Assembly (NCBI GenBank): GCA_015055965.1
Contig: SVHG01000001.1
Location: 1 to 64,000, forward strand
From: Clostridiales bacterium
GTDB lineage: Bacteria; Bacillota; Clostridia; Christensenellales; Borkfalkiaceae
Direction: 5' to 3'
DNA length: 64,000 bases
The notes under the pieces are model-generated. The model was not told the origin of the DNA and did not search any database. It worked only from the letters and a program-made list of their open reading frames with translations. Position numbers and translations under genes: made by a program. Positions 27,355-35,863 of this stretch are shown here, one piece after another; position 1 is the stretch's first letter; every line of letters starts with the position of its first letter.

Positions 27355-30024
27355 CTAACAGTTATCGTTTATAAGCGTTCCGTGAAGAGCCGTTGCTTCG
27401 GTTACCTCTATCTTCGCGCCTATTCTATTTTTAAGCTCGCTTACGTGGGTTATAAGCCCTACCGTTAAGTTCGCTCTTTGCAACTTCTCTAACGCCGTGG
27501 TTACTGCGTCTAAAAGGTCGTCGTCTAAAGTACCGAATCCTTCGTCTAAGAAGAAGAACTCTAGCGTTTTAGAAGCCTTTTTGCTTATTTGGAATGAAAG
27601 AGCAAGCGCTAAAGAAAGTGATATTAGGAAGGTTTCCCCGCCTGATAGACCAAGAGCAGGTCTTTTTCTTCCCCCACGCATATTGTCTATTACGAAAAAC
27701 GCTCCGCCTTCGTATACTAAGCCGTACTTACCGGAGGTTAACGCAAGCACTCTTCTTTCCGCATCTAAAGCAATTTCCTTTAAATAAACCTCCGCAATAA
27801 ATTCCATCAGCTTGGAATTTTCTACCAAGGCATAAAGCTTTGAAAGAAGCCCTTTTTCCTGCGAGAGCTCTTTTAAATTATTATTTATTATACACCATTC
27901 TTTATTTTTTTTCAATACTATTTCATAGTTTAATTTAATTTTACCGTACTTTTCAATGAGATTTTCTACCTTTTTTTGTACTTCGGTGTATATTTGAAGG
28001 GTTTCTTGGTATATTTCTTCCTTCACAACCCCATCCTTCAGTTTTTCGTTAAGCTCGCCAATTTCTGCTATCAAACGCTCGCAATCACTTTTATAGCTTT
28101 GAACGCAAGCCCTATCCCTTTCACGGATATCACCTTCTTTTATCAAAGCTAAAACACCTTCGTAATCAAGCTTGGTTTGGTAAAGAACGTCTTCTATTAC
28201 GAACTGCGTTTCGCTTATAACCTTCTCTGCTTCCTTTAGGGTTACCTGCTGGGTGTTAAGCTTTAACGCCATTAAATTAACTTCCTTTTCCGCGTTTTCA
28301 AAATCTAAATTAATTTTTTCTATGCGCTGAGCTAAAGCAACTATTTTAGCGTTAATTTCACGGGTGGCTTCAATAAGAGTTTTACCCTGCAATACGGCGT
28401 TGATCTCAATTTGTAAATTATCAAATTCATCCTTTATAGCAATACCCTCTTGCTTGCTTAACTGCATTTTTTCGTTTAAGGCAATTAGCTTTTCCTTTTT
28501 ACCTGCTATATCCGCCTTTATTTCCTGAGCCTTGGCTTGATACTCTGCATTTTTATCTAGCGTTTCTAAACATTTTGTTAAAAGCGCACCCTCCAAATTA
28601 CCCTTTCCTGCGGTTAAAATAGAGCGGATTTTTTGCATTTCCCCCTCTATAAGTCGATTAACGGCACTTTCAGCCACTAAATTTTCTTGCTTTAAAAGCT
28701 CTGAAAGCTCCTCTAAAAAACTTAAGCTTTCGTTAGCAAATTCAATAAACGCCTTGCTTGAAGCCTGCTCTGCAAGAGCCTTTAACGCGCTTTTTACGTC
28801 TTGCGATTTTGCCAGCTGAATATACTTTTGATGCTCTTCTTCACTTAACGCAATGCTTCTTTTTAACCCTTCTGCTTCAGCTACGAGCTTTTTATATTCC
28901 TCCCTTAAACGGGATAATTTTTCCTTCTTATTTTCTAACGCTTCTATCTTAGGGCTAAGCTCTTTAACCATAATCATTCGTGCCTTAAAAAGATCAAGCT
29001 CGGCTGATAATTCGGGTATTAACGCTCTTTCCTTTTTTGCCTTTTTTTGCCTTAAAGCAATTTCTATTCCACTTTTATCAAGCTCCTTAATTTTGGCTTC
29101 TACTATGGCAATAGTTTGCTTTGCGTTTTGATATCTTTGAACCTCCTTTTGAACGGCAAAAACGCTATCATATAGCTCTATTTTTTTAATTAAATCGTCA
29201 ATAACCGGCTTATAGGCCAACTTTTCTTCATATAGCTTTTGCTTTTGCGCGCGAGAAACGCCTAACTCGTACTTAGCCTTTATTGCTTCGTATTCTACCT
29301 TTTTAACGTCCCTTTCCTGCTTTAACAAATCAAGCTCTGCCTGCACCGATTGCATTTCTTCCGCACAAGATTTTACCGCTTGATTATCATATTCTAAATA
29401 AGCCTGCAACTTACCAAGCTCAACGCTTTCCTTTTCCTTCAAAAGTCTAAGCTTTGTATTTACCTTGTTAGCTAGCGGTTTACCGTACTTTTCAAGCCCG
29501 AACAATTTACCTATGAAGGCAAGCCTTTGGCTTCTGGTTAAATTTAAAAATTCTGCAAACGCGCCCTGCGGTAATGCAATACATCTTAAAAATTCCTTTT
29601 GCTCTAAGCCTATAATTTCTTCTTCAAGCTTTTTATTTACCTTACTGCTACCTTCTGCAATACAAATTTCGCCCTCTGCTACTACTTCAAAAAGCTTTGC
29701 GCTTGAAAGTGCGTTTTCGCGCTTTTTATCCAGCTTATAGCTTCTTTCAACGCGGTACGTGTTAGTTTTACCCATTCCACTAACCGAAAAGAGCAAATTA
29801 ACCCTTGCACTATCTCTGCCAACGTTAATAAAATCCTTATTATCAACGCTACCGGTGGTTGCGCCGTATATTGCAAGCACTATACTATCTAATATCGTCG
29901 TTTTACCGCTTCCTGTTTTACCAAAAACGCCAAAAATACCGCTTTTAGCAACTTTTTCAAAATCTATCGTTTGTTTATCGGAAACGCTTTTTACGCCCTC
30001 TATTTCAAGATATAACGGTTTCAT
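27355..30024 (-). CDS. sbcC: Exonuclease subunit SbcC (Rad50-like), without zinc hook
   Basis: 889 aa, shorter than many SbcC proteins. N-terminal Walker A G-K-T-G-S-G-K-T-T (about 36-44), Q-loop region A-L-P-Q-G-A-F-A-E-F-L near 150, long coiled coils, and at the C-terminus the ABC signature L-S-G-G-E-T and Walker B F-F-L-D-E-G-F-G-T-L-D. With SbcD it processes hairpins and double-strand ends. The apex should carry a C-x-x-C zinc hook; no C-x-x-C pair exists anywhere in the protein. The midpoint (about 450-460) is instead encoded by a copy of the dispersed repeat (28647-28675). It overlaps sbcD by 4 bp. Confidence 0.92.
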   Translation of the reverse strand: MKPLYLEIEGVKSVSDKQTIDFEKVAKSGIFGVFGKTGSGKTTILDSIVLAIYGATTGSVDNKDFINVGRDSARVNLLFSVSGMGKTNTYRVERSYKLDKKRENALSSAKLFEVVAEGEICIAEGSSKVNKKLEEEIIGLEQKEFLRCIALPQGAFAEFLNLTRSQRLAFIGKLFGLEKYGKPLANKVNTKLRLLKEKESVELGKLQAYLEYDNQAVKSCAEEMQSVQAELDLLKQERDVKKVEYEAIKAKYELGVSRAQKQKLYEEKLAYKPVIDDLIKKIELYDSVFAVQKEVQRYQNAKQTIAIVEAKIKELDKSGIEIALRQKKAKKERALIPELSAELDLFKARMIMVKELSPKIEALENKKEKLSRLREEYKKLVAEAEGLKRSIALSEEEHQKYIQLAKSQDVKSALKALAEQASSKAFIEFANESLSFLEELSELLKQENLVAESAVNRLIEGEMQKIRSILTAGKGNLEGALLTKCLETLDKNAEYQAKAQEIKADIAGKKEKLIALNEKMQLSKQEGIAIKDEFDNLQIEINAVLQGKTLIEATREINAKIVALAQRIEKINLDFENAEKEVNLMALKLNTQQVTLKEAEKVISETQFVIEDVLYQTKLDYEGVLALIKEGDIRERDRACVQSYKSDCERLIAEIGELNEKLKDGVVKEEIYQETLQIYTEVQKKVENLIEKYGKIKLNYEIVLKKNKEWCIINNNLKELSQEKGLLSKLYALVENSKLMEFIAEVYLKEIALDAERRVLALTSGKYGLVYEGGAFFVIDNMRGGRKRPALGLSGGETFLISLSLALALSFQISKKASKTLEFFFLDEGFGTLDDDLLDAVTTALEKLQRANLTVGLITHVSELKNRIGAKIEVTEATALHGTLINDNC

Positions 30025-31184
30025 AAATCTTCCTCGCTTAACGCCTTTAAGTAAAGCTCTAAAATCTCTTGGGGAACTTCCGTTCCGTATTCCTTTTTGT
30101 AATAAGCCTCAAATAATTCTTTATCGCTTAGCTTCTTTCTTTCCTCGCCGTCTACCCCCATATCGCTTGAATGAATTTCTAAGCTGTAATCCACAAGCTG
30201 AGGATAAGAGGTTATAAGCTCTTTGCTTTCCACTTCCAATAATACTTCACTAAGCTTTAACGTTAAGTAAACGTGATGATCTGCATAGGCGCTTAAAAGC
30301 TCCTTTGCACTTTGTAAATCGCCGGCGACTAATTTTGCAAGCGGTTTACCGCTTTTTAGGGGTATAGTTTTTAAATTTTGCACCTTTTTATCGCAAATTT
30401 CAAACATCGTTACCGATTTTTCGTGACCAACCTCATCAAAAGCGTACTGTAAAGGAGCGCCGCTGTAAAGAATATTTCTTTCGTTATAAATAACTTGACG
30501 CTTGTGCAAATGACCAAGCGCTGTGTATAAAATATTTTGATTAATTCTTGATGACTCTACTATTCTGCTACCGCCAAGCTCTATATCGCGCTCTTCACTA
30601 CCCTTGCTACCACCAAGCATAAATAGGTGAGCAAGTAAAATTTGGGGTAAGCCGTTAACGTTTTCTAAAAAGCAGTTATCAATAAATTCCTGCACTCTTT
30701 CGCCGTAAGATATATCCCTTTTTCTTTCCCCAACCTTAATTTCACCAACGTAAGGTAAAGCGCCTATATAAACGCCCTCTTCGCCCTTTTTTATTTCAAC
30801 GAAGTTCTTTCCTATTTTAGTAGCCCTAACGCTATCTCCGCCAAGCGCGGGAACGTTTTCACCCCCAAAGATATAAGCGTTATGCTTACCCGCAATTAAG
30901 GAAGGAGCGCTTAAGCGTTGCCAGTCGTCGTGATTACCGCTTATGATTACCACCGCGCGCGAAGGAGTGCTTACTTCATTTAAAAAGTCAAAAAACACTT
31001 CTTCTGCATCAGCTGCGGGGATAAAGGTATCAAATACGTCACCGGCAATTAAAAGGATATCTACGCATTCATTTTCGCAGATTTCCCTTATTTCCTTTAA
31101 TACTTGAATTTGCTCGCCGTAGCGGGTAATTTTTCCGTTAAGTTTTTTTCCTAAATGCAAATCGGAAGTGTGTAATATTTTCAT
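30021..31184 (-). CDS. sbcD: Exonuclease subunit SbcD (Mre11-like)
   Basis: 387 aa, normal length. Mre11-type metallophosphoesterase motifs are in order: D-L-H-L-G near 9-13, A-G-D-V-F-D near 47-52, G-N-H-D-D-W near 83-88, L-L-A-H-L near 184 and L-G-H-L-H near 224. It supplies the nuclease activity of the SbcCD complex. It is first in a two-gene unit with sbcC (ATGA overlap), divergent from the dnaD-like gene across a 220-bp promoter region. Confidence 0.95.
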   Translation of the reverse strand: MKILHTSDLHLGKKLNGKITRYGEQIQVLKEIREICENECVDILLIAGDVFDTFIPAADAEEVFFDFLNEVSTPSRAVVIISGNHDDWQRLSAPSLIAGKHNAYIFGGENVPALGGDSVRATKIGKNFVEIKKGEEGVYIGALPYVGEIKVGERKRDISYGERVQEFIDNCFLENVNGLPQILLAHLFMLGGSKGSEERDIELGGSRIVESSRINQNILYTALGHLHKRQVIYNERNILYSGAPLQYAFDEVGHEKSVTMFEICDKKVQNLKTIPLKSGKPLAKLVAGDLQSAKELLSAYADHHVYLTLKLSEVLLEVESKELITSYPQLVDYSLEIHSSDMGVDGEERKKLSDKELFEAYYKKEYGTEVPQEILELYLKALSEEDL

Positions 31185-31285
31185 TTTATCACCTAAAAAG
31201 ACCTTTAAAATAAAAGTTAAGCTTTTATCTTTGAGCCGTTATTTTTTTACCTTTTTATTATTTAATAAAAATTTGCTAAAAAAAC

Positions 31286-31314
31286 TTGATTTTTATTTAA
31301 TAATAATTTATTAT
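31286..31314 (+). promoter_or_regulatory. Predicted promoter of the dnaD-like/dnaI unit
   Basis: TTGATT at 31286-31291, a 17-bp spacer and TATTAT at 31309-31314 face the plus-strand genes; a TATAAT also lies just downstream near 31319. The surrounding sequence is very A/T-rich. Prediction from consensus only. Confidence 0.5.
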
Positions 31315-31402
31315 ATAGTATAATACATATCTTAAATTAAATCAAGCGTTTAGTGATTTTTGCCATTATTTGAGCAAAATTTTACGCTTTTTGGGGACTA
31401 TT

Positions 31403-32830
31403 ATGGCTTTTTTCTCTTTTTCTAACGAATACGATAAAGATAAAATTCTTCCTTTAGACAGTAATTTTATTACCGACTATTTACCGGAAGCAAGCGGGGA
31501 TTCCGTTCGCGTTTACCTTTACGGGCTTTTAGCCTGCCGAACTCAAAAAGAGGTTACGCTTAGCGGACTTGCAACAGAGCTAAAGCTTAGCGAAGAAGAG
31601 GTAATTGACTGCTTTAAGTTTTGGGAAGAATACGACCTTGTTACCATAATTTCTGAAGAGCCCTTTACCGTTCGCTACCTACCCCTTTCCAAAACGGGCA
31701 AGCCACGCAAGTTTAAGCCCGAAAAATATAGCGAATTTACAGGCGCACTTCAAGCTCTTTTACCCGATAGAATGATTAGCACCGCAGAATACACCGCATA
31801 CTTTAACCTTATGGAGGAATATTCCATTAAGCCGGAGGCTATGCTTATGATTTGCAAGTATTGCGTTGATTTAAAGGGTACGTCTATCGGCTATAGATAT
31901 ATAATTACCGTTGCAAAGGACTTTGCTTCAAGGGGAATTATTACAACCGAGCTCATTGAAAAAGAGCTTTCCGACTATATGGTAAGAAGCGAGGATATCT
32001 CTTCATTACTTAACGCCTTAGGCTTAAAAAGAAAACCCGAAATTGAAGATTTACAGTTGTTTAATAAGTGGAAATCACAGCTTGGATACGAACAAAAGGC
32101 GCTTTTATTTATTGCTAAAAAGTGTAAGCGCAAGAACGTTAACGCGCTTGACGATTTTATTTTGGAGCTTTATTCAAATAAGCTTTTTGCAGAAAAGGAA
32201 ATTGACGAATACCTAAAACGCCGTGATGAATATAGAGATATTGCAGTTAAGATTTGCAAGGCGCTTTCCGTTTACGTTGAAGTTATTGACCCCGTTGTGG
32301 AAACCTATATTTTACCCTGGACTGCAAAGGGCTACGACGGTGACACCCTTGAATTTTTAGCAAACTGGTGCTTTAGAAAAAATAGGCGCAGTCTTTCTTT
32401 ACTAAACGACCAAATAGACGCTCTTTACGATAAAGGCTTAATTACTCTTTCCAGTATTGCAGAATACGTTAAGGGTATGGCTAAGCAAGATGAATTCATT
32501 AAGGAAATTTTAAATGAATGCAATATTGACCGCAGACCTAACGATAGCGATCGCCAAATATTTACCGCTTGGTATAGCTGGGGATTTTCTGCAGAGATGA
32601 TTAAAGAGGCTTGCTCGTTTAGCAAAGATAAAATTCGCCCTCTGGTTTATATGAACGCACTTCTTTCAGACTGGAAATCTAAAGGCGTGTTTACCAAGGA
32701 TAAAATTCCGCAAGCAGTAGTTGCTTCAGCTAAACCGGTTGCGAGCACTGCTCGCTTTGAAAACGAACGTAGCTATACTAAGGAGGAGCTCGACGCGCTT
32801 TTAGATAGCGTTGACGATATTAAATTTTAA
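31403..32830 (+). CDS. DnaD-like primosomal protein with repeated DnaD domains
   Basis: 475 aa from the ATG at 31403, which has GGGGAC 5 bp upstream; a TTG at 31370 would add 11 residues but has no clear ribosome binding site. An N-terminal winged-helix region (about 20-100) contains L-A-T-E-L-K-L-S-E-E-E-V. Three or more helical DnaD/DnaB2-type modules follow, marked by repeated aromatic segments F-N-K-W near 225, and F-T-A-W-Y-S-W-G-F near 412. A short linker and an E-L-D-A-L-L-D-S tail end it. Position 2 bp before the DnaI-type loader gene supports a role in loading DnaB. Confidence 0.75.
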   Translation: MAFFSFSNEYDKDKILPLDSNFITDYLPEASGDSVRVYLYGLLACRTQKEVTLSGLATELKLSEEEVIDCFKFWEEYDLVTIISEEPFTVRYLPLSKTGKPRKFKPEKYSEFTGALQALLPDRMISTAEYTAYFNLMEEYSIKPEAMLMICKYCVDLKGTSIGYRYIITVAKDFASRGIITTELIEKELSDYMVRSEDISSLLNALGLKRKPEIEDLQLFNKWKSQLGYEQKALLFIAKKCKRKNVNALDDFILELYSNKLFAEKEIDEYLKRRDEYRDIAVKICKALSVYVEVIDPVVETYILPWTAKGYDGDTLEFLANWCFRKNRRSLSLLNDQIDALYDKGLITLSSIAEYVKGMAKQDEFIKEILNECNIDRRPNDSDRQIFTAWYSWGFSAEMIKEACSFSKDKIRPLVYMNALLSDWKSKGVFTKDKIPQAVVASAKPVASTARFENERSYTKEELDALLDSVDDIKF

Positions 32831-32832
32831 TT

Positions 32833-33765
32833 ATGATAAACGATAATCAAATTATGACCGCACTTACCAAGCTTTACGATAAGAAGCGTATGGATGCGGA
32901 AAATAGAGCGTATGAAGTTAACGCATTTTTAGAAAAGGACGAGGCTTGGCAGGAAAACCGTTATAAGATAAAAGCCCTTCGCCTTGAGCTTGCAAGAGCT
33001 AAATTTGACGAAAATTTTGATAACGTACCCCGTTTAGAAGAACAAATCAACTGCTTAACCAACGAGCGCGCTAATATTTTAAAGGGTAAAGGATTAACCG
33101 AAAATATGCTTAAGGTTAACTATTCTTGCCCTATTTGCTCTGATACCGGTTATATTGAAGGGGGCGGACTTTGCAAGTGCTTTTTTAGCAATTTAATGGC
33201 CGTTAGCGAACAGATTTTAAACGTTCAAACACCCCTTTTACCCACCTTTGAAGAGTATAAGGCGGAAGGGGCTAAGGGCGAAAAAATAAAAAATTTATTC
33301 TTAGATTACGTTAATAAGTTTCCCCCTGAAAAGATCAAAAACTTACTGCTTACCGGTAAGCCGGGAACGGGAAAAAGCTTTACGGCCGGGTGTATAGCAA
33401 GCGCGCTTATAAGTAATAATTATAACGTTATTTATCTTAGCGCGGTAAAGCTAAACGATATCTTTTTAAGATATCACACGGCTTCTATTGGCGACAAACA
33501 GGCTATTTTTTCACTTTTAACCTCTAGCGATTTATTGGTAATTGACGACTTGGGAACAGAGCCTATTTTAAAGAACGTTACCCTTGAATATATTACTGCA
33601 ATAATTTCTGAAAGATTAAATTTAGGCGCGCCTTTTATTATTACCACTAACCTATCATTAGAAGAAATTAAGGCTCGCTATACAGAAAGACTTTCTAGCC
33701 GTATTATGGGCAACGAAACGGCAAGAATCCCCTTTGACGGTAAGGATTTAAGATTAAAAAAATAG
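32833..33765 (+). CDS. dnaI: DnaI/DnaC-type helicase loader
   Basis: 310 aa. An N-terminal helical region is followed by a zinc-binding cluster (Cys99, 102, 114, 116). The AAA+ ATPase domain has G-K-P-G-T-G-K-S at 175-182, Walker B L-V-I-D-D-L-G near 235, sensor I T-T-N-L-S near 273 and R-L-S-S-R near 286. It loads the DnaB helicase encoded at 19776-21263, probably with the DnaD-like protein encoded just upstream (2-bp gap). A short AAATAGCC/GGCTATTT hairpin spans the stop codon (33760-33782). Confidence 0.9.
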   Translation: MINDNQIMTALTKLYDKKRMDAENRAYEVNAFLEKDEAWQENRYKIKALRLELARAKFDENFDNVPRLEEQINCLTNERANILKGKGLTENMLKVNYSCPICSDTGYIEGGGLCKCFFSNLMAVSEQILNVQTPLLPTFEEYKAEGAKGEKIKNLFLDYVNKFPPEKIKNLLLTGKPGTGKSFTAGCIASALISNNYNVIYLSAVKLNDIFLRYHTASIGDKQAIFSLLTSSDLLVIDDLGTEPILKNVTLEYITAIISERLNLGAPFIITTNLSLEEIKARYTERLSSRIMGNETARIPFDGKDLRLKK

Positions 33766-33815
33766 CCCGTAAAAGGCTATTTAAATGCTAAACTACTTTT
33801 TTAAGAAGGAGAAAA

Positions 33816-34550
33816 ATGACACCCCTTATTTTAACTTTATTAATTATAAACGCGATTGTAGCTATTGTTTTTACAATTACATCTTATAAGAAAACCTTGC
33901 TTAATCTTTATTTAAAAACAATCGCCAGCACGCTTTTCGTTTTGCTTGGAATTGCTTCTTTATTTTACACATCAAGCTTACTTTTAGGCAAAGAAATATT
34001 AAGTAAACACATTGTTAACGAGCTTATAGGCGGGTTTTTAATACTTACTGCTTTAATATTCTGCTTAATTGGAGATATCATTTTAGGCATGCCAAGGATT
34101 AGTGAATTAAAGCGTGACAGACTACCCGTTATAGTTGGTGGCGCAGGCTGGTTTTTAATTGGTCACGCTATTTACTGTGTTGCTCTTGCAAGTATTTTTG
34201 AAATTTCTTTGTGGGTTATTGCAATTATAATTCCCCTATCATTATTTTATACCTTTGCAAACAAGCTATTCGGTAAGTTAGATTATAAGAAATTGACTAT
34301 TGGCGTTTTCTTATATTCTTTGGTAGAAAGCCTTTCTCTTGCTCTTTGCATATTAGCGCTTATTAACCGGTTTTCTGTTAGCGCATTACTTTTAACTATC
34401 GGCTTTACTCTTTTCTATTTTTCAGATATGGTGCTTATGCACAACTACTTTGGCGAAAAGAAGAGAATAATTAGTATTTTGTGCCACGCAAGCTATTATC
34501 CCGCGCAAATACTTATTGCTCTTTCTATATGCTTTTTAGCTTTACTTTAA
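33816..34550 (+). CDS. YhhN/TMEM86-like integral membrane protein (possible lysoplasmalogenase)
   Basis: 244 aa with about eight hydrophobic helices. YhhN-type polar motifs are visible: I-G-D-I-I-L-G near 87, a G-W-F-L-I-G-H-A-I-Y stretch near 108, and F-Y-F-S-D-M-V-L near 203. Characterised members hydrolyse the vinyl-ether bond of lysoplasmalogens; many anaerobic clostridia make plasmalogens, which fits. A good AGAAGGAG site precedes the start. It ends before the bidirectional terminator at 34577-34613. Confidence 0.65.
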   Translation: MTPLILTLLIINAIVAIVFTITSYKKTLLNLYLKTIASTLFVLLGIASLFYTSSLLLGKEILSKHIVNELIGGFLILTALIFCLIGDIILGMPRISELKRDRLPVIVGGAGWFLIGHAIYCVALASIFEISLWVIAIIIPLSLFYTFANKLFGKLDYKKLTIGVFLYSLVESLSLALCILALINRFSVSALLLTIGFTLFYFSDMVLMHNYFGEKKRIISILCHASYYPAQILIALSICFLALL

Positions 34551-34576
34551 GCGCAAATAATCTTTAACAAAAAACA

Positions 34577-34613
34577 AAAAAGTGTGGGTATAGGTTGATT
34601 ATCCACACTTTTA
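34577..34613. terminator. Bidirectional terminator with dispersed-motif loop
   Basis: A perfect AAAAGTGTGG/CCACACTTTT stem whose 15-nt loop is GTATAGGTTGATTAT, a copy of the dispersed motif. It separates the convergent YhhN-like (+) and YczE-like (-) genes. Confidence 0.8.
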
Positions 34614-34618
34614 TTATA

Positions 34619-35305
34619 CTATTTTTCAAAAAAGGAACGAAAACTAAAAAGGTCTTTAAATTCATAAATACTATCTAAAGCCTTGCTCATTTTACCTATC
34701 GTAACGCCGTAAAATAAAGCGCAAAACAGAGTTCCCCAACCTATAATACCAAATTCATTAAATCCAAATAAAAGAATTGAAAGGAGTACTGAAATAATAA
34801 GACTTGAAAAATCGTATACCGTTTTTACCTTATAAATTGCGAAGCCGTATTTTAACGATATTTCTTTAACGAAAAGCTCGTATGCTTCAGGGGGTAAATA
34901 GGTTTTAAAGAAAAAAACTATCCCCATTACGCAGCTTACAAAGCCAAAAGCAAAGCAAGCTATCCTTACCCAAATATTTGTAGCAAATGGAATAAACCCC
35001 GTAACCCACATAAATAGATCCAACAGCAAACCGTAAATAACGGTCGTTACAAAGGACAATAAAAACAAGCGCTTGAATTTTCTTACTGTTATTGCAAGTA
35101 TTATTAGCAATAGCGCTTGCATGCAATATTCTGCTACCCCAAAGCTAAAAAAGGGAAGATAGGGTGATATTTTTAAATGTAATAAATAAGCGGGAGCAAC
35201 TATCATTGCCATACCAAAGTCCGCTTTAGCCATAAGAGCAGTGCCAAAAGATAAAGCAATTATTCCTACTAAATAGGCTATTTCTGTGTAAAAGGTTTTC
35301 TTCAT
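34619..35305 (-). CDS. YczE/YitT-type membrane protein
   Basis: 228 aa with five or six hydrophobic helices. Features shared with the YczE/YyaS group are the N-terminal G-T-A-L-M-A-K-A-D-F-G-M-A segment near 21-33 and a G-I-I-G-W-G-T-L-F-C-A-L-F-Y-G segment near 185. Function is not established for the family; Bacillus YczE affects lipopeptide production. It stands alone, convergent with the YhhN-like gene. Confidence 0.75.
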   Translation of the reverse strand: MKKTFYTEIAYLVGIIALSFGTALMAKADFGMAMIVAPAYLLHLKISPYLPFFSFGVAEYCMQALLLIILAITVRKFKRLFLLSFVTTVIYGLLLDLFMWVTGFIPFATNIWVRIACFAFGFVSCVMGIVFFFKTYLPPEAYELFVKEISLKYGFAIYKVKTVYDFSSLIISVLLSILLFGFNEFGIIGWGTLFCALFYGVTIGKMSKALDSIYEFKDLFSFRSFFEK

Positions 35306-35421
35306 AGCTAAAATCCAACAACTACTTGTTAGTATTAATATTTTATACTGATTAAAGTGATTTTTTTGTAATAATTATTATATCATACCTTTTATATTTT
35401 GTAAAGAGTTTTATAAAAAAA

Positions 35422-35638
35422 GAATAGCGGACAGCTGAATGGGTGATGTTCTTAGCGGAGAATTTGAAAACTCTACTAAGCGCGAGCATCACATTTGTCT
35501 GGACAAATACAGAATGGGCTAAACCCAAACCCTTATTATGAGCAAAGCGAATAACAAGGTTCTGCGAAGCAGGTTCTTATATAAGCAGAAAGAGAGAACA
35601 AAACGGTTTATCGCCGAAATGTCCTCTCTTTTTCTGTT
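35422..35638. ncRNA. Structured intergenic region, candidate ncRNA
   Basis: Gene-free. Several local stems can be read: GTGATG/CATCAC enclosing CTTAG/CTAAG, a tight ATTTGTC/GACAAAT hairpin, GGTTCTGC-GAA-GCAGGTTCT, and a long CAGAAAGAGAG/CTCTCTTTTTCTG closing stem at the right end. No open reading frame fits. I could not match it to tmRNA, SRP RNA, RNase P RNA or a known riboswitch. The strand is uncertain. Confidence 0.3.
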
Positions 35639-35639
35639 A

Positions 35640-35800
35640 GTGAAGTTTTCGCTGCCGCGAAAGTGAAGTTGCTATGCAGTGAAGTTTGTGCTACGCACAA
35701 GTGAAGTTAAGTTTGCCCATCACTTCGCCATCAGGCGAAACTTCACTCACAAAGTGAACTTCACTATCGAAGATAACTTCACTTGCCCGTAAGGGCAAAC
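35640..35800. repeat. Hairpin array with GTGAAGTT spacers, inverted halves
   Basis: Short hairpins with differing stems (TTCGC/GCGAA, TTGTGC/GCACAA, TTCGCC/GGCGAA, TATC/GATA, TTGCCC/GGGCAA) are separated by a constant 8-mer. The spacer reads GTGAAGTT in the left half and AACTTCAC in the right half, so the two halves are inverted relative to each other and the spacers can pair across the array. Confidence 0.8.
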
Positions 35801-35810
35801 TTAGTTAGCG

Positions 35811-35845
35811 TGAATACTCCGTTAAGAGTATCACGCTAATAATTG
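35811..35845. terminator. Stem-loop at the 3' end of the giant surface-protein gene
   Basis: TTAGCGTGA...TCACGCTAA with an inner TACTC/GAGTA step forms a long imperfect stem about 20 bp after the minus-strand stop codon. T-rich sequence lies on the plus-strand side, so its terminator function for the minus gene is uncertain. Confidence 0.4.
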
Positions 35846-35863
35846 CCCGCTTTTTTATTATTT

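Noticed and set aside
35640..35800. CRISPR array
   Set aside because: Repeats are 8 bp, the intervening units are self-complementary hairpins of uneven length, and no cas gene is present.
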